Numbered from the stretch's first letter, positions 21,140 to 32,972 are shown. The stretch: DNA of 64,000 nucleotides from Rouxiella aceris (GCF_012933545.1 NZ_JAADJU010000001.1:1-64000), one strand, 5' to 3'. Translations and numbers: made by a program. Notes: generated by a model from the letters alone, not told the origin.

Positions 21140-21928
21140 TTAACGAATAATGCCGCGGGTTGAACGGGCAAAGAAATCGCTGAAAGGCTGTACCGCCGGG
21201 AACTCTGCCGCAATAGCCGCAATTTCGGGCTGCGACTCCTCGAGGGTTTTACCGCTACGATACAGGATTTTATAGGCATTACGGATCGCATGAAGAGACG
21301 GTTTGTCAAAACCACGACGTTTTAACCCTTCGATATTAATCCCGAAAGGTGTTGCATGGTTACCTTGCGCGATAACAAAAGGCGGCACATCCTGGGCAAC
21401 GCCGGAGCAGCCCCCGACCATGACATGAGCACCAATCACACAGAACTGATGCACTGCCGTCATGCCACCGATAATGGCATAGTCGTCAACTTCAACGTGA
21501 CCACCCAGCGTAGCGTTGTTGGCCAGAATACAACGATTGCCAATCACACAGTCATGGGCAATATGCGCATTGACCATCAGCAGGTTATCATCACCGACTT
21601 TAGTCAACCCACCGCCTTGAACGGTACCACGATGAATGGTCACGCTCTCACGAATATTGTTGCGATCGCCTACTTCTACACGCGTTGGCTCACCGGCATA
21701 TTTCAGATCCTGGTTAATTTCACCAATGGAAACGAACTGGAAGATGCGGTTATCACGACCAATTTTGGTCACGCCATTTAACACCACGTGTGATTTAAGC
21801 TCGGTGCCTTCGCCAATCTCGACCTGTGAGCCGATATAACAGAAAGGCCCGACGCGAACGCCGGCACCAATAATCGCGCCTTCTTCAATAACGGCGCTAG
21901 GGTGAATAAAGGCGGTTTGATCAATCAC
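21140..21928 (-). CDS. lpxA: UDP-N-acetylglucosamine acyltransferase
   Basis: First step of lipid A synthesis: transfer of R-3-hydroxyacyl from ACP to the 3-OH of UDP-GlcNAc. It is a left-handed parallel beta-helix of hexapeptide repeats. The catalytic His (about 125) is in the [10 protein letters not shown] segment. The 262-aa length equals E. coli. It starts 3 bp after fabZ, so the competition between LpxA and FabZ for the same 3-hydroxyacyl-ACP is encoded by adjacent genes. Confidence 0.97.
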   Translation of the reverse strand: MIDQTAFIHPSAVIEEGAIIGAGVRVGPFCYIGSQVEIGEGTELKSHVVLNGVTKIGRDNRIFQFVSIGEINQDLKYAGEPTRVEVGDRNNIRESVTIHRGTVQGGGLTKVGDDNLLMVNAHIAHDCVIGNRCILANNATLGGHVEVDDYAIIGGMTAVHQFCVIGAHVMVGGCSGVAQDVPPFVIAQGNHATPFGINIEGLKRRGFDKPSLHAIRNAYKILYRSGKTLEESQPEIAAIAAEFPAVQPFSDFFARSTRGIIR

Positions 21929-21931
21929 GTA

Positions 21932-22411
21932 TTATTTCTCCTGGCTACGGGCGCACATCATCTGAGCTTCGCACACTACATTGCCATCAACGGTAGCAAC
22001 GCCAGTAAACCAGGTCACACCACGACGGGTTTTCAGGAACTTGACGTCCAGGGTCATGGTATCACCCGGTACTACGGGACGCTTAAAGCGTGCACTATCG
22101 ATACCAGCAAAATAGTAAAGCTCGCCGGGTTCAAGTTTGCCAACGCTTTTAAACGCCAGCAGGCCGGTAGCTTGCGCCATGGCTTCAAGAATCAATACGC
22201 CAGGGAAGATCGGTTTACTTGGGAAATGTCCCTGGAAACACGGCTCGTTAAAAGAGACGTTTTTAATCGCTTTTAACGTTTTGTGTGGGGTATATTCGAT
22301 AACCCGGTCTACCAACAAAAACGGAAAACGGTGCGGAAGCAGCTCAAGTATTTCTCCAATACCAAAACCTTCTATGCTGACTTCTTGATCGTTATGAGTA
22401 GGAGTGCTCAA
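21932..22411 (-). CDS. fabZ: 3-hydroxyacyl-ACP dehydratase FabZ
   Basis: Hot-dog-fold dehydratase of fatty acid elongation. The catalytic His is in [14 protein letters not shown] and the Glu in [15 protein letters not shown]. Homology begins near [12 protein letters not shown], and no ATG lies close before it. The best start is the TTG at 22411, with AGGA 8 bp upstream, giving 159 aa (151 in E. coli). The far ATG at 22480 would add 23 residues without homology. The segment [23 protein letters not shown] is clearly diverged from E. coli, while the core is conserved. Confidence 0.9.
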   Translation of the reverse strand: MSTPTHNDQEVSIEGFGIGEILELLPHRFPFLLVDRVIEYTPHKTLKAIKNVSFNEPCFQGHFPSKPIFPGVLILEAMAQATGLLAFKSVGKLEPGELYYFAGIDSARFKRPVVPGDTMTLDVKFLKTRRGVTWFTGVATVDGNVVCEAQMMCARSQEK

Positions 22412-22524
22412 AATACTCGTCCTGTCTAAAATACTGATATCATCAATAGCACGGCCTGCGTGTCCCTCAAAGAGGAACATTAAGCAGGCCGCAAATAGGG
22501 ACTAAAAATCATTAACGCAATGAT

Positions 22525-22650
22525 ATATATAAATTTCCCACAAAATGCCGATGGACTCGCCTTCCTTCTCCCCCTGTTAAGCCGGTACTGCCAGCTCGGA
22601 GGATCCGTTTAGTTGCCCCCCGTAAATACATTTTGAATGCATTGGGTATA
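22525..22650. repeat. Probable degenerate ERIC element between lpxD and fabZ
   Basis: About 126 bp ending in TGGGTATA (22643-22650), with ERIC-like inner pieces (CTCGGAGGATCCGTTTAGTTGCC, then TTTTGAATGCAT). The left end is degenerate (AAATTTCCC). It occupies most of the 293-bp gap between the lpxD stop and the fabZ start, inside the envelope operon. Confidence 0.5.
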
Positions 22651-22704
22651 TCAAGCAAAAACACTGCGTTACTTATTGATTATTAGTAGTTTGTTGTTGG
22701 CAAA

Positions 22705-23727
22705 TTACTCTTCTTTGATTTTACGCTCTACGGCTTTCAAGCGCTTGTTCATCTCATCGATGTTCATCACCAACGCGGCGGTCTTACGCCAAACTTTGTT
22801 TGTCTGCAACGGAATGCCTGAGGAGTATATCCCAGGTTCGGTAATGGGTCGCATGACCATACCCATTCCTGTGACCACGGCTTTGTCACAAATTTCCATA
22901 TGACCATTAATGACGCTGGCACCACCAATTTGGCAATAACGGCCAATTTTCAGGCTACCTGCCATAATGACACCACCGGCAACCGCCGTATTGTCTCCAA
23001 TCACGACGTTGTGTGCAATCTGACATTGGTTATCGATGATAACGCCATTGCCGATTTGCGTGTCATCAAGCGCGCCGCGATCGATGGTGGTACAGGCACC
23101 AATCTCAACGGAATCACCGATAATCACCGTACCCAGCTGGGGAATTTTAACCCAGTTGCCACGATCGTTAGCATAACCAAAACCATCAGCCCCGATAACC
23201 GTCCCGGACTGAATCAGACATTTCTGACCAATCTCAACGCGATGGTAAATGGAAACATTGGCCCAAATGCGGGTGCCGGCACCAATTTTGGCATCTTTAC
23301 CGATAAAACAGCCCGCACCGATAATAACGCCGTCGCCTAATTCCACACCGGATTCAATGACCGCATTCGCGCCAACTGAAACCTGTTTACCGAGTTTTGC
23401 CAGCGGCGAAATAACCGCGCCAGGGGCAATATCCTGTGCAGGGGCGGGAGTGGTATCAAGTATCTGAGCCATACGCGCATACGTCAGGTAAGGGTTTTTA
23501 ACCACTAATGCCGAACTCTGGCAAAATGGCAGATCCGCTTCCGTCAACACTACGGCACCGGCTTTGCAGGTGGCCAACTGTTCACGGTAACGACTGTTTG
23601 ATAAAAACGTGATTTGCTCAGAGTGTGCGGAATGCATTGAAGCAATGCCGGTGATGGCTATATTGCCATCACCGTGCACTTGTGCATCCAACTGCTGTGC
23701 GAGATCAGCCAGTCGAATTGAAGACAT
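22705..23727 (-). CDS. lpxD: UDP-3-O-(3-hydroxyacyl)glucosamine N-acyltransferase
   Basis: Third step of lipid A synthesis: N-acylation of UDP-3-O-acylglucosamine from 3-hydroxyacyl-ACP. The 340-aa protein has an N-terminal uridine-binding domain (1-100), a long hexapeptide-repeat beta-helix with the catalytic His in [11 protein letters not shown] (about 240), and a C-terminal helical tail ([14 protein letters not shown]). It begins 2 bp after skp. Confidence 0.97.
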   Translation of the reverse strand: MSSIRLADLAQQLDAQVHGDGNIAITGIASMHSAHSEQITFLSNSRYREQLATCKAGAVVLTEADLPFCQSSALVVKNPYLTYARMAQILDTTPAPAQDIAPGAVISPLAKLGKQVSVGANAVIESGVELGDGVIIGAGCFIGKDAKIGAGTRIWANVSIYHRVEIGQKCLIQSGTVIGADGFGYANDRGNWVKIPQLGTVIIGDSVEIGACTTIDRGALDDTQIGNGVIIDNQCQIAHNVVIGDNTAVAGGVIMAGSLKIGRYCQIGGASVINGHMEICDKAVVTGMGMVMRPITEPGIYSSGIPLQTNKVWRKTAALVMNIDEMNKRLKAVERKIKEE

Positions 23728-23729
23728 GT

Positions 23730-24230
23730 TTATTTAACCTGTTTCAGCACGTCATCAGTGATGTCTTTTGCATCTGGAGATGCATAAGCCACAGCATTGC
23801 CGTCAATGACGAGGTCATAACCTGCTTTGCTGGCAACAGCTTTCACTGCATCCTGAATACGACCAAGGATCTTGTTGCGTTCTTCACCCTGACGACGACG
23901 ATTATCCTGGTCAAAAGCCTGAGCTTTAGCAGAGAAATCTTCGCGGTTGGCCATAACTTGTTTTTCAAGTTTTGCACGTTCAGCAGGCTTCATGGTTGAC
24001 GCGTTCTGTTGCAGGTTTTGCATCTGGGACTGCAGAGCAGTTTCCTGAGCTTGCAACGCCGTCGCGCGGCCTTTGAATTCGTTTTCCAGTTGTTTAGCAA
24101 CTGCATCACGCGCAGGCATTTTTTGGAAAACTTCTTGAACGTTTACAACAGCAATTTTATCAGCAGCCTGAACGCTAGCTGAAGCAGCCATGACTAATCC
24201 GAGGCCTGCGGCGTATAACCACTTTTTCAC
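23730..24230 (-). CDS. skp: Periplasmic chaperone Skp (OmpH)
   Basis: Trimeric periplasmic holdase for unfolded outer membrane proteins. The signal peptide ends SVQA (about 22). The long heptad-rich middle (about 40-130), rich in Lys, Gln and Ala, forms the coiled-coil tentacles. The 166-aa length fits. It is directly downstream of bamA, matching its role in feeding the BAM complex. Confidence 0.96.
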   Translation of the reverse strand: MKKWLYAAGLGLVMAASASVQAADKIAVVNVQEVFQKMPARDAVAKQLENEFKGRATALQAQETALQSQMQNLQQNASTMKPAERAKLEKQVMANREDFSAKAQAFDQDNRRRQGEERNKILGRIQDAVKAVASKAGYDLVIDGNAVAYASPDAKDITDDVLKQVK

Positions 24231-24383
24231 TATAAACTCCTTCCATCACCCGTTTGTGCCATCTGGCACAGTAAATTACACAAATAGCATAAGTCCAAAA
24301 ACAATCTACGGGGATACTCCCCGTAGAATGTTTTCGCTCAAGCCTTTGCGATCCTGCTGAAAAGGCTCAGTAGCCGGAACAGA

Positions 24384-26807
24384 TTACCACGTTTTACCAA
24401 TGTTAAATTGGAACTGTTCGGCTTTGTCGCCATCATATTTCTTCATTGGCTGTGCGTAGGAGAATGACAAAGGCCCCAACGGAGACTGCCACTGCAACGC
24501 CACACCCGATGAAACACGCAAATTACCAATCTTGCTATAGTCAGGAACGCCTGCGGCTTCGGTCTCTGCAGTGTTCTGCCATTTGGTATCCCAAACGGTA
24601 CCACTGTCCACAAACAGCGAGGTACGCAGGGAGTTGGCATACTTGTCCCCGACAAACGGTGTCGGCACAATCAGTTCGGCACTCATCAGACCCATGGCGT
24701 TACCGCCGACTGCGTCATTCGAGTTATTGATTGGGCAACCATTATAAGAGGCGGCACCGGCAGCACAATTATAATAGGCCGCTTTTGGACCAATTGTATT
24801 CGATTGGAAACCACGCACGCTGCTGGAACCACCGGCATAGAAGTTGTCGTAGAACGGCACTTCCTTGCCACCCAGACCGTCGGCATAACCGGCACGGGCA
24901 CGTCCCATCAGCACCCAGCTGTGGCTTTCGCTCAGCGGCAGGTAGCTGGTGGCATCAAAGGTGATTTTGTAATATTCGTTGGTTGACCCAGGAACGGTAA
25001 CTTTACCGCTCAAACTGGCTTTGCTCCCCGAAGTTGGGAAGAAACCACGGTCAAGGTTGTTATAACCCCAGCCCAGTGTCAGGAAGAAGTCATTGGCGCT
25101 GAAGTCGGCATCGGACGTATTGCTGCCTGCAACGACGCTTGGGTTCAGACCTACTGAATTCAGATAGCGGAACATAGCAACCTGAGGTTCCATATTGGAC
25201 AGGTCGTTACGTACGTAATCCAGGCCCAGACGCAATGAGTTATTCTCGTTGACCGGGAAGCTCAGGGTCGAACCGATACCGTAGCTTTTGTTGGTATATT
25301 CCGACAGATCGGCGTTATTGGCCTTAAAGTCGTTATAGAAGATACGGCCGCCCAAACTGACACCATCAACGGTGAAGTAAGGGTTGGTAGCGGTTAACTC
25401 GGCATAGGTCTGGTAATCGTTTTTGGTACCACTGATACCGACGCTATTACCGGTGCCTAACCAGTTATCCTGTTGAACGCCGACCTGGAAGCTAACGCCA
25501 CTTTCCGAGCCGTAGCCGACACCAAAGTTAAAGGTCCCGGTATTACGTTCTTTGACTTTATAAACCACGTCAACCTGATCGGTGGTACCAGGAACACGTT
25601 GAGTGTCAACATCCACGCTATCGAAGTAACCAAGACGGTTTAAACGTTCTTTACCTTTATCAACCTGGTCACTGCCTAACCATGCACCTTCCATCTGACG
25701 CATTTCACGGCGCAAGACCACGTCTTTACTGGTGTCGTTGCCTTCAAAGCGAACATGGCGCACGTAGAAACGGTTACCGGCATCGACGCTGACGTGCAGA
25801 ATAACGGTTTTATCTTTATCGTTAATTTCTGGCTGCGTGGCAACGCGCGGATAGGCGTAACCATAACGGCCCAACATCGCTTTGATGTCGTTCTCGATTT
25901 TGGTCACTTTAGCGCCGCTATACAGCTCGCCATTGTTGATTTTGCTCAGGCTTTCGACTTCTGCCGAGTGGCCGGCCATATTGCCCGTCACCTGCACACC
26001 GGTCACTTTATACTGATCGCCTTCGTGGAGATTAAGGGTGATATAAATCCCTTTTTTATCCGGCGTCAGACTGACCTGAGTGGAGTCGATGTTAAAACGC
26101 GCATAGCCACGGTCAAGATAGTAGCTGCGCAAAGTTTCGAGGTCGCCCGAAAGTTTCTGTTTCTGGTATTTACGATCGCCAACCAGATTCCACCAAGGCA
26201 CCTCATCACGCAGTTGGAACTGCGCAACCAGTTTTTCGGTGCTGAAGGCATGGTTGCCGACGATGTTGATCTGCTGAATTTGTGCAGAGACACCTTCGGT
26301 AAAGACCAGTTTCAGGTCGACACGGTTACGGGGTAAAGGGGTGACCACAGCTTTCACTGAAGCACTGTATTTACCGACGCTGTAGTAGAAGTCTTCCAGT
26401 CCCTTTTCAATATTGGAAACTGTTGTACGGTCAAGCGCTTCGCCAACCCGGATGCCAGAGGCTTCAAGGTTTTCTTTCAGCATGTCCTCTTTCACGGCTT
26501 TGTTGCCGGAAAAAGTGATGCTGGCGATAGTAGGACGCTCTTTGACTTGAACAATCAGCGTATTACCATCGCGCATGACGCGAACGTCCTCAAAGTTGCC
26601 AGTGGCAAACAATGCACGGATGGTATTACTGATATCATCGTCAGTGACCGTATCCCCTACGCGAACCGGCATATTGAGTAACGCCGCACCGACGGCAACG
26701 CGCTGCAGGCCTTCGAAATGAATGTCCTTCACTACGAATCCATCTGCACCGTATACGGTTGCGCTGCCAAACAGCAGCGACGCTATGAGCAACTTTTTGA
26801 TCGCCAT
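24384..26807 (-). CDS. bamA: Outer membrane protein assembly factor BamA
   Basis: Central Omp85 subunit of the BAM complex. The signal peptide is residues 1-20 (SATVYG). Five POTRA repeats extend to about residue 420. The C-terminal 16-strand barrel carries the conserved loop-6 motif VRGF ([13 protein letters not shown]) and ends in an aromatic terminal strand ([10 protein letters not shown]). The 807-aa length compares with 810 in E. coli. It follows rseP by 37 bp. Confidence 0.98.
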   Translation of the reverse strand: MAIKKLLIASLLFGSATVYGADGFVVKDIHFEGLQRVAVGAALLNMPVRVGDTVTDDDISNTIRALFATGNFEDVRVMRDGNTLIVQVKERPTIASITFSGNKAVKEDMLKENLEASGIRVGEALDRTTVSNIEKGLEDFYYSVGKYSASVKAVVTPLPRNRVDLKLVFTEGVSAQIQQINIVGNHAFSTEKLVAQFQLRDEVPWWNLVGDRKYQKQKLSGDLETLRSYYLDRGYARFNIDSTQVSLTPDKKGIYITLNLHEGDQYKVTGVQVTGNMAGHSAEVESLSKINNGELYSGAKVTKIENDIKAMLGRYGYAYPRVATQPEINDKDKTVILHVSVDAGNRFYVRHVRFEGNDTSKDVVLRREMRQMEGAWLGSDQVDKGKERLNRLGYFDSVDVDTQRVPGTTDQVDVVYKVKERNTGTFNFGVGYGSESGVSFQVGVQQDNWLGTGNSVGISGTKNDYQTYAELTATNPYFTVDGVSLGGRIFYNDFKANNADLSEYTNKSYGIGSTLSFPVNENNSLRLGLDYVRNDLSNMEPQVAMFRYLNSVGLNPSVVAGSNTSDADFSANDFFLTLGWGYNNLDRGFFPTSGSKASLSGKVTVPGSTNEYYKITFDATSYLPLSESHSWVLMGRARAGYADGLGGKEVPFYDNFYAGGSSSVRGFQSNTIGPKAAYYNCAAGAASYNGCPINNSNDAVGGNAMGLMSAELIVPTPFVGDKYANSLRTSLFVDSGTVWDTKWQNTAETEAAGVPDYSKIGNLRVSSGVALQWQSPLGPLSFSYAQPMKKYDGDKAEQFQFNIGKTW

Positions 26808-26844
26808 CGTTGTTATGCGTTCTTCCTAACCTAATCCCCAGCCC

Positions 26845-28200
26845 TTACAGACGGGAGAAATCATTGAAAAGTGCAAGCCCCATCAACAACACCAGCAATA
26901 CTGAGCCAATGCGGTAACTGAAGTCCTGAACTCGCTCGGAAACTGGCCCACCTTTAAGCTTTTCTATTGCCAGAAACAGCAGGTGTCCACCATCTAACAC
27001 CGGTAATGGGAACAAATTGATAATACCGAGATTGACACTTATCAATGCCAAAAACATCAGGTAGTACACCAATCCGTATTCAGCTGACATACCGGCACCC
27101 TGCGCGATGGAGATAGGGCCACTCAGATTGTTCAGCTTCACATCACCGGTTATTAACTTGCCCAGCATATTGACCGTTAATTTCATCAGTTGCCAGGTTT
27201 TATCCCCGGCCTCATAAAACGCCACAAACGGTCCATACTGGCGAATCGTTTTATACTCGTCTGGCAGTGGGATAATTTTAGGCACCACGCCGGCAAAACC
27301 CTGCGCCTGGCCTTTCCCCACCGTTTTAGTGTCTGGTATTAACGTTAAGTTCAAAGACGTTCCGCTGCGTTCAATATCCAACGCCATCGGCTTGCCCGGA
27401 TTATCGCGTACCTGACTGGCAAATGCTTGCCAACTTACCAAAACCTGACCATCAACTTTAACGATGCGGTCACCGGCTTGTAAACCCGCCTTTTGCGCTG
27501 CCGACTTTTCCTGCACCTGGGCCAGCACGGACTCAATCTGCGGACCACGGGGAATAATCCCCAGGGCGACAACAGGGTCCTGCTTTTCCGGGTCAAAATG
27601 CCAGGCTTTAAGATCAAGCTGTTTTTCAACGACCTGAGAGGAACCAAAAGGTGCCACTCCGACAGTAGTGTGATCGTCACCAATTTCGCCAACTAACGCC
27701 ATGCGAACTGAATCCCAATCAGGCGTTTCGATACCGGCAACCGACTTAAGTTCCATTCCGGCTAAAATATTGGATTGCGCAGCAACCGACTGCGGGGTGA
27801 TTTCACCCACAACAGGACGCACGCTGGGGACGCCGATGACAAACACCAGCCAGTAGGCAAAAATTGCAAAGATGAAGTTGGCAATGGGACCGGCACTGAT
27901 AATCGCCGCACGTTGCCAGACGGTTTTGTTGTTAAAGGATAAATGACGATATTGAGGATCGACGGCTTCAACACGCTCATCGAGCATCTTGACGTAGCCG
28001 CCGAGCGGGATCAGCGCCAGCACGTATTCCGTTCCCTGTTTGTCAGTGCGGCGAAAAAGTGCGCGCCCAAAACCGACAGAGAAGCGTTCCACGCGAACAC
28101 CGCAGCGACGAGCAACCCAGAAATGGCCAAATTCGTGCACGGTGATCAGCACCCCTAATGCAACGATAAAGGCGGCCAGGCTCCAGAGTATGTTCATCAT
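26845..28200 (-). CDS. rseP: Site-2 protease RseP
   Basis: Inner membrane zinc metalloprotease that cuts RseA after DegS, releasing sigma-E, and clears signal-peptide remnants. The zinc motif HEFGH is at 22-26, and the third-ligand region [13 protein letters not shown] is near 395-407. Two periplasmic PDZ domains lie between (about 115-310). The 451-aa length and the MM start align with E. coli. Its place beside bamA ties the stress response to outer membrane assembly. Confidence 0.97.
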   Translation of the reverse strand: MMNILWSLAAFIVALGVLITVHEFGHFWVARRCGVRVERFSVGFGRALFRRTDKQGTEYVLALIPLGGYVKMLDERVEAVDPQYRHLSFNNKTVWQRAAIISAGPIANFIFAIFAYWLVFVIGVPSVRPVVGEITPQSVAAQSNILAGMELKSVAGIETPDWDSVRMALVGEIGDDHTTVGVAPFGSSQVVEKQLDLKAWHFDPEKQDPVVALGIIPRGPQIESVLAQVQEKSAAQKAGLQAGDRIVKVDGQVLVSWQAFASQVRDNPGKPMALDIERSGTSLNLTLIPDTKTVGKGQAQGFAGVVPKIIPLPDEYKTIRQYGPFVAFYEAGDKTWQLMKLTVNMLGKLITGDVKLNNLSGPISIAQGAGMSAEYGLVYYLMFLALISVNLGIINLFPLPVLDGGHLLFLAIEKLKGGPVSERVQDFSYRIGSVLLVLLMGLALFNDFSRL

Positions 28201-28229
28201 AATCCTAACTATTCCTTAAAAACTGCCCA

Positions 28230-29078
28230 TTAATACACTAACAGCATCAGGCAGGCGAAGACAGGTACCGCAGCAGTCAAACTGTCAATACGATCCATAA
28301 TCCCACCGTGACCCGGTATTAAATTCCCGCTGTCTTTGATCCCGGCTTCTCGCTTAAACATACTTTCGGTCAAATCCCCCAGCACGGATGCCAATGCGGC
28401 AACAATCGAGCAGACCAACAGGGTCGAAGGGACAACGTCAAGTGGTGCGTAGCGACCAAACAACCATGATATCAGAGCCGAGGTCAACAAACCGCCAATT
28501 AATCCTTCCCAGGTTTTTCCTGGCGAAACTCGCGGGGCCAGTTTGTGCTTGCCAAACAACTTGCCAAACAGATAGGCACCAGAGTCTGCCCCCCACACCA
28601 GCAGCATCACATACAGCAGCCACCAGGCGCCATTGTAATGGTTTTCTGCATAGCCGTAGGTACGCAACGATATCATGCCCCAGAAGAAAGGCACGATAGT
28701 CAATAATCCAAATACCAGTCTCAATATACGGGAATGGCGCCATAGCGCAGCTGAGGACGGGTAAAATATCACCAGAACAAATGCCAGTAGCCACCAGCAA
28801 AGTGATAACCAGAGTGAGCCCTTGACCTGTAAAAGTTGTACCGACTGCTGATAGGCCGGCAGGCTAAGCATCATGGCCGCCAGCAAAAAACCGCAGAGAA
28901 TAGCCAACCACACGCGCTGCGTGCGTGACGTAAATCCGGAAAACTGTCCCCACTCCCAGGCCGCCAGCATACAGACAATAACGGTAACGACGGCAAAGCC
29001 AACCGGTGGCAGTAAAAACAGTGCTGCGATAACAATCGGAATCAAAATCAAAGCTGTGATAATGCGATACTTCAGCAA
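28230..29078 (-). CDS. cdsA: Phosphatidate cytidylyltransferase
   Basis: Integral membrane enzyme making CDP-diacylglycerol from phosphatidate and CTP, the branch point for all phospholipids. It is 282 aa with about eight hydrophobic spans. The CDS signature is complete near the C-terminus (KDSGNLIPGHGGIMDRIDS). It lies 29 bp before rseP and 9 bp after uppS. Confidence 0.96.
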   Translation of the reverse strand: MLKYRIITALILIPIVIAALFLLPPVGFAVVTVIVCMLAAWEWGQFSGFTSRTQRVWLAILCGFLLAAMMLSLPAYQQSVQLLQVKGSLWLSLCWWLLAFVLVIFYPSSAALWRHSRILRLVFGLLTIVPFFWGMISLRTYGYAENHYNGAWWLLYVMLLVWGADSGAYLFGKLFGKHKLAPRVSPGKTWEGLIGGLLTSALISWLFGRYAPLDVVPSTLLVCSIVAALASVLGDLTESMFKREAGIKDSGNLIPGHGGIMDRIDSLTAAVPVFACLMLLVY

Positions 29079-29087
29079 AAGTTCTCC

Positions 29088-29846
29088 CTAGGACGCATCG
29101 GCGTCGATAGGTGTAGTCCCCCCGAAGCGACGCTCGCGTTGTGCAAAAGCATTCAGCGCACCTTCAAAGACAATTTCATCAAAATCAGGCCAGAGGACGT
29201 CAGTAAAATAGAGCTCGGCATAGGCAATCTGCCACAGCAAAAAGTTACTTATTCGATGTTCCCCACCGGTTCTGATCACCAGGTCGACAGGTGCCAGTTC
29301 GCTCATACAGATTGAGGCATCGAGCACCTCTTCCGTGATTTGCTCCGCCCGCAGTGTACCAGCTTCGATCTGACCTGCCAGCTTCTTTACGCCCTGGATA
29401 ATATCCCATCGTCCGCCGTAATTGGCAGCAATGTTAAGCGTAAGGCCATCGTTATTTTCTGTAAGTGCTTCTGAACGACGGATCCTTTCCTGCAAACGGG
29501 CACTAAAACGACTGACATCGCCAATAATCCGCAATCTGACATTATGTTTATGCAGATTTTTTACTTCACTATCCAACGCGCGGACAAAAAGCTCCATCAA
29601 TGCCGAAACTTCCTGAACCGGACGGTTCCAGTTTTCACTGCTAAAGGCATAAAGCGTGAGCGCATCAAGGTGATGGCTTGCAGCAAAGCTTACCGCTTTA
29701 CGAACGGACTTTACTCCCGCTTTATGACCAAAGACCCGCATTTTTCCCTGACGTTTCGCCCAGCGTCCATTCCCATCCATAATAATGGCAACATGACGCG
29801 GTGGCGGACAAGTTGTATCAGTCATTTGTTGATTCTCGAGCGACAT
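29088..29846 (-). CDS. uppS: Undecaprenyl diphosphate synthase (cis-prenyltransferase)
   Basis: Extends farnesyl diphosphate with eight isopentenyl units to C55-PP, the carrier for peptidoglycan and O-antigen. It has the cis-prenyltransferase motif [14 protein letters not shown] (catalytic Asp24) and the C-terminal [23 protein letters not shown]. The 252-aa length fits. It uses isoprenoid precursors from the MEP pathway begun by the adjacent dxr, but a terminator-like hairpin separates the two genes. Confidence 0.97.
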   Translation of the reverse strand: MSLENQQMTDTTCPPPRHVAIIMDGNGRWAKRQGKMRVFGHKAGVKSVRKAVSFAASHHLDALTLYAFSSENWNRPVQEVSALMELFVRALDSEVKNLHKHNVRLRIIGDVSRFSARLQERIRRSEALTENNDGLTLNIAANYGGRWDIIQGVKKLAGQIEAGTLRAEQITEEVLDASICMSELAPVDLVIRTGGEHRISNFLLWQIAYAELYFTDVLWPDFDEIVFEGALNAFAQRERRFGGTTPIDADAS

Positions 29847-29923
29847 AACCCGTACTCATATCCTTCAGCCAGAATTAACGACGTCACCTGGTGATCAGCA
29901 TTATCATGATGAAGCGTGCGCGT

Positions 29924-29955
29924 AAAAAAGCCGTGAACCCTACCAGGCACGGCTT
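29924..29955 (-). terminator. Terminator-like hairpin between dxr and uppS
   Basis: On the minus strand AAGCCGTG pairs with CACGGCTT across a 12-nt loop and ends in TTTTTT (A-run 29924-29929 on plus). It lies about 130 nt after the dxr stop and 78 bp before the uppS start, so it could partly insulate dxr from the downstream envelope operon. Confidence 0.75.
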
Positions 29956-30084
29956 CACCTGACTACCTAACGTACTTTAAAACGACAAGTACGGCCGTAA
30001 AACGCAGAATGCGTCGTCAGGAGGCGCAGACTATATCATTTCAACGTTGTTCGAACAAATGGCCTCATTCACAGATGCATAATT

Positions 30085-31281
30085 TTACAGAGCAAATGAC
30101 TGTAATAACAAGCGCGCAGACGCTCTCGCCGTACGATCAATCGCTAAAACTTCTTCGACACTGGCTGGTTCACCCGGCAGCGTTTTTTCCATCACCTGGC
30201 TGTTCAGCGCCGCGATATCGGTAAAACGCAGCCTGCCAGCAAGGAAGGCTGCCACTGATACTTCATTGGCGGCATTGAGTGCGGTAGTGGCCGCCTGCCC
30301 GGTACGACTGGCTTCGATCGCCAGTTTCAGACATGGATAACGGACATAATCGGGCTCACTAAAGGTCAATGCCCCCATTTTACAGAAATCCAGCGCCTCG
30401 ACCCCGGCCACCACGCGCTGCGGATAGGCCATGGCATGGGCAATAGGCGTACGCATATCCGGCGAGCCAAGCTGCGCCAATACGCTGCCATCAATATATC
30501 GCACCATCGAGTGGATCATCGACTGCGGGTGAATGATCACTTCCATCTGTTGCGCCGAAGCATTAAACAGCCAGCGAGCTTCGATATACTCGAGGCCTTT
30601 GTTCATCATGGTGGCAGAATCGACAGAAATTTTTCTGCCCATTGACCAGTTAGGATGGGCACAGGCCTGATCCGGCGTAACACCGGCGAAATCGCCTAAC
30701 GGCAGTTGACGGAACGGGCCACCGGAGCCGGTGAGGATAATGCGGGATACGCCGTTATCTTGCAGTGAAGCATAGCCCAACTGCTGCTGGACCTTTTCGG
30801 GGAGACTTTGAAAGATGGCGTTATGTTCGCTGTCGATGGGTAGCAGCTGACTTTGGCTTTCGCGGACGGCATCCATAAAGATGCGCCCACAGGTCACCAG
30901 CGACTCTTTATTGGCCAGCAGCACACTTTTACCGGCTTTTACCGCCGCCAGGGTGGGCAACAAGCCGGCGGCACCGACAATGGCCGACATCACCTGATTG
31001 ACATCATCAAGTGCCGCCAGCTCACAGGCGGCAGGCATGCCTGACATCACCTCTGTTTTACTCCCCTGCTCGCGCAGCAGGCGTCGCAAGGCGACGGCAG
31101 AGGTTTCATCGCTCATGGCCGCATATTGCGGCGCAAACTCAAGACATTGCTCCGCCATCTTCTGCACATTGGTACCCGCGACCAATGCACGAACCGCAAA
31201 GGCCTGCGGATTTGCGCGCACCACGGCAAGCGTGCTGGTGCCAACGGAACCGGTGGAGCCAAGAATAGTCAGTTGCTTCAT
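30085..31281 (-). CDS. dxr: 1-deoxy-D-xylulose-5-phosphate reductoisomerase
   Basis: Second enzyme of the MEP isoprenoid pathway, NADPH-dependent conversion of DXP to MEP. The nucleotide-binding motif [15 protein letters not shown] is at the N-terminus. The metal and substrate motifs ([39 protein letters not shown]) are intact. The start at 31281 gives 398 aa, as in E. coli. Confidence 0.97.
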   Translation of the reverse strand: MKQLTILGSTGSVGTSTLAVVRANPQAFAVRALVAGTNVQKMAEQCLEFAPQYAAMSDETSAVALRRLLREQGSKTEVMSGMPAACELAALDDVNQVMSAIVGAAGLLPTLAAVKAGKSVLLANKESLVTCGRIFMDAVRESQSQLLPIDSEHNAIFQSLPEKVQQQLGYASLQDNGVSRIILTGSGGPFRQLPLGDFAGVTPDQACAHPNWSMGRKISVDSATMMNKGLEYIEARWLFNASAQQMEVIIHPQSMIHSMVRYIDGSVLAQLGSPDMRTPIAHAMAYPQRVVAGVEALDFCKMGALTFSEPDYVRYPCLKLAIEASRTGQAATTALNAANEVSVAAFLAGRLRFTDIAALNSQVMEKTLPGEPASVEEVLAIDRTARASARLLLQSFAL

Positions 31282-31430
31282 GAAGGTACTCAATGCAATT
31301 TAGCGATAGTCAGTATCAAAGTGACACAGTCTGTAACTCATCGGGTTGGTTGTCTATCAGATTCCGCCCGACCTGAGTGCAAAATTATTTTCTGCCGCAT
31401 CAATTGAATAATTAATAAATTTTTAATGCC

Positions 31431-31462
31431 ACAAAAAACAAAGCGCCGCATAAGCGACGCTC
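31431..31462 (-). terminator. Intrinsic terminator after frr
   Basis: On the minus strand AGCGTCGC pairs with GCGGCGCT (one G-T pair) across TTAT and runs into TTTGTTTTTT. It lies about 22 nt after the frr stop. Confidence 0.8.
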
Positions 31463-31483
31463 CAGGTAACACGCAAGCAGCAA

Positions 31484-32041
31484 TCAGAAATCCATCAATT
31501 CGGTTTCTTTATCGCTTAAGGCCTGATCGACTTTCTTGATAAAGATATCAGTCATCTTCTGGATCTCGTCCTGAGAACGACGATCTTCGTCTTCGCTGAT
31601 CTCTTTGTCTTTCAGCAGTGCCTTGAGTTTATCGTTGGCATCGCGACGTACGTTACGCACGGAAACACGACCCTGCTCAGCTTCACCGCGAACGATCTTG
31701 ATCAGATCCTTACGACGCTCTTCGGTCAGTGCAGGCAAAGGCACACGGATTGTGCTGCCGGCAGACATCGGGTTTAAGCCGAGGTCAGAAGCCATAATCG
31801 CCTTTTCGACGGCGGCGCTGATAGAGCGGTCAAACACGGTAATAGCCAGTGTGCGCGCATCTTCGGCAACCACACTCGCCAGCTGACGCAGCGGTGTTGA
31901 TGAACCGTAGTAATCAACCTGAATACTGTCGAGAATGCTTGGTGATGCACGGCCGGTGCGAATTTTACTGATATTGGTTTTGAATGCTTCTACGCTTTTT
32001 TCCATGCGTACTTCGGCATCTTTTCTGATTTCATTTATCAC
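31484..32041 (-). CDS. frr: Ribosome recycling factor
   Basis: RRF splits post-termination ribosomes together with EF-G. It is 185 aa, identical in length to E. coli, with conserved helices ([57 protein letters not shown]). It is downstream of pyrH on the same strand, with a roughly 200-bp gap likely holding its own promoter. Confidence 0.98.
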   Translation of the reverse strand: MINEIRKDAEVRMEKSVEAFKTNISKIRTGRASPSILDSIQVDYYGSSTPLRQLASVVAEDARTLAITVFDRSISAAVEKAIMASDLGLNPMSAGSTIRVPLPALTEERRKDLIKIVRGEAEQGRVSVRNVRRDANDKLKALLKDKEISEDEDRRSQDEIQKMTDIFIKKVDQALSDKETELMDF

Positions 32042-32240
32042 GTTGCGAACCTTTGGAAACGGGTTACTTGGCAGACCATAAGATGATTATAGTCCGTGAA
32101 TATTCAAACCTGCTATCCCCGTCATCAGGCAATGATGACGGATGCGCGGGTTGTGCGCCTGATTCTAAGGTCGCAGCTGGCATCATTTTAGCAGGATGCC
32201 AGGCGACAAAAAGGCGCCAGGGACAGCAAAAAACGACCGG

Positions 32241-32972
32241 TTATTCGTCTTTGGAGATCAACGTACCTTCGTTCTCACCCATCACCACGCGGCGCAGGGC
32301 GCCAGGTTTGTTCATATTGAAAACGCGAATCGGCAGATTGTGGTCACGGGCCAGGGTAAAGGCGGCCAGGTCCATCACTTTCAATTCTTTTTCAAGCACA
32401 TCCTGATAATTCAAGTGCTCAAACATGGTGGCATCCGGATGTTTAACCGGATCGGCAGAGAAAACACCGTCTACTTTGGTGGCTTTCAGCACCACATCGG
32501 CTTCAATTTCAATCCCGCGCAAGCAGGCGGCGGAATCGGTGGTAAAAAATGGATTGCCGGTACCGGCAGCAAAAATCACGACGCGGTTATTACGCAGCAA
32601 GCTGATGGCTTCAGCCCAGCTGTAGTTGTCACAGACGCCATTAAGCGGAATAGCAGACATCAGGCGTGCATTCACATAGGCGCGGTGCAGCGCATCACGC
32701 ATTGCCAGGCCATTCATTACCGTGGCCAGCATTCCCATGTGGTCACCCACTACGCGGTTCATTCCTGCCTGAGCAAGACCGGCACCGCGGAACAAGTTGC
32801 CGCCGCCAATCACTACCCCTACCTGGATACCTAATTCAACCAGCTCTTTCACTTCCTGTGCCATGCGATCCAAAACGCTCGCATCGATACCAAAACCTTC
32901 ACTGCCTTGCAGGGCTTCGCCACTGAGTTTTAGCAGGATACGCTGATAAACGGGTTTCGCATTGGTAGCCAT
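32241..32972 (-). CDS. pyrH: Uridylate kinase
   Basis: Bacterial UMP kinase of the amino-acid kinase fold, phosphorylating UMP to UDP and regulated by GTP and UTP. The start [21 protein letters not shown] at 32972 gives 243 aa (241 in E. coli). The glycine-rich IGGGNLFRG and the [12 protein letters not shown] nucleotide site are present. The 27-codon upstream extension has no homology. Confidence 0.97.
   Translation of the reverse strand: MATNAKPVYQRILLKLSGEALQGSEGFGIDASVLDRMAQEVKELVELGIQVGVVIGGGNLFRGAGLAQAGMNRVVGDHMGMLATVMNGLAMRDALHRAYVNARLMSAIPLNGVCDNYSWAEAISLLRNNRVVIFAAGTGNPFFTTDSAACLRGIEIEADVVLKATKVDGVFSADPVKHPDATMFEHLNYQDVLEKELKVMDLAAFTLARDHNLPIRVFNMNKPGALRRVVMGENEGTLISKDE

Noticed and set aside
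22412-22480. ATG at 22480 as the fabZ start
   Set aside because: The 23 added residues have no similarity to FabZ, and the TTG at 22411 has a better ribosome site and a length close to the family.
30009-30224. Small plus-strand frame antisense to the dxr 3' end
   Set aside because: It has no ribosome site or similarity, and is explained by dxr codon structure on the opposite strand.
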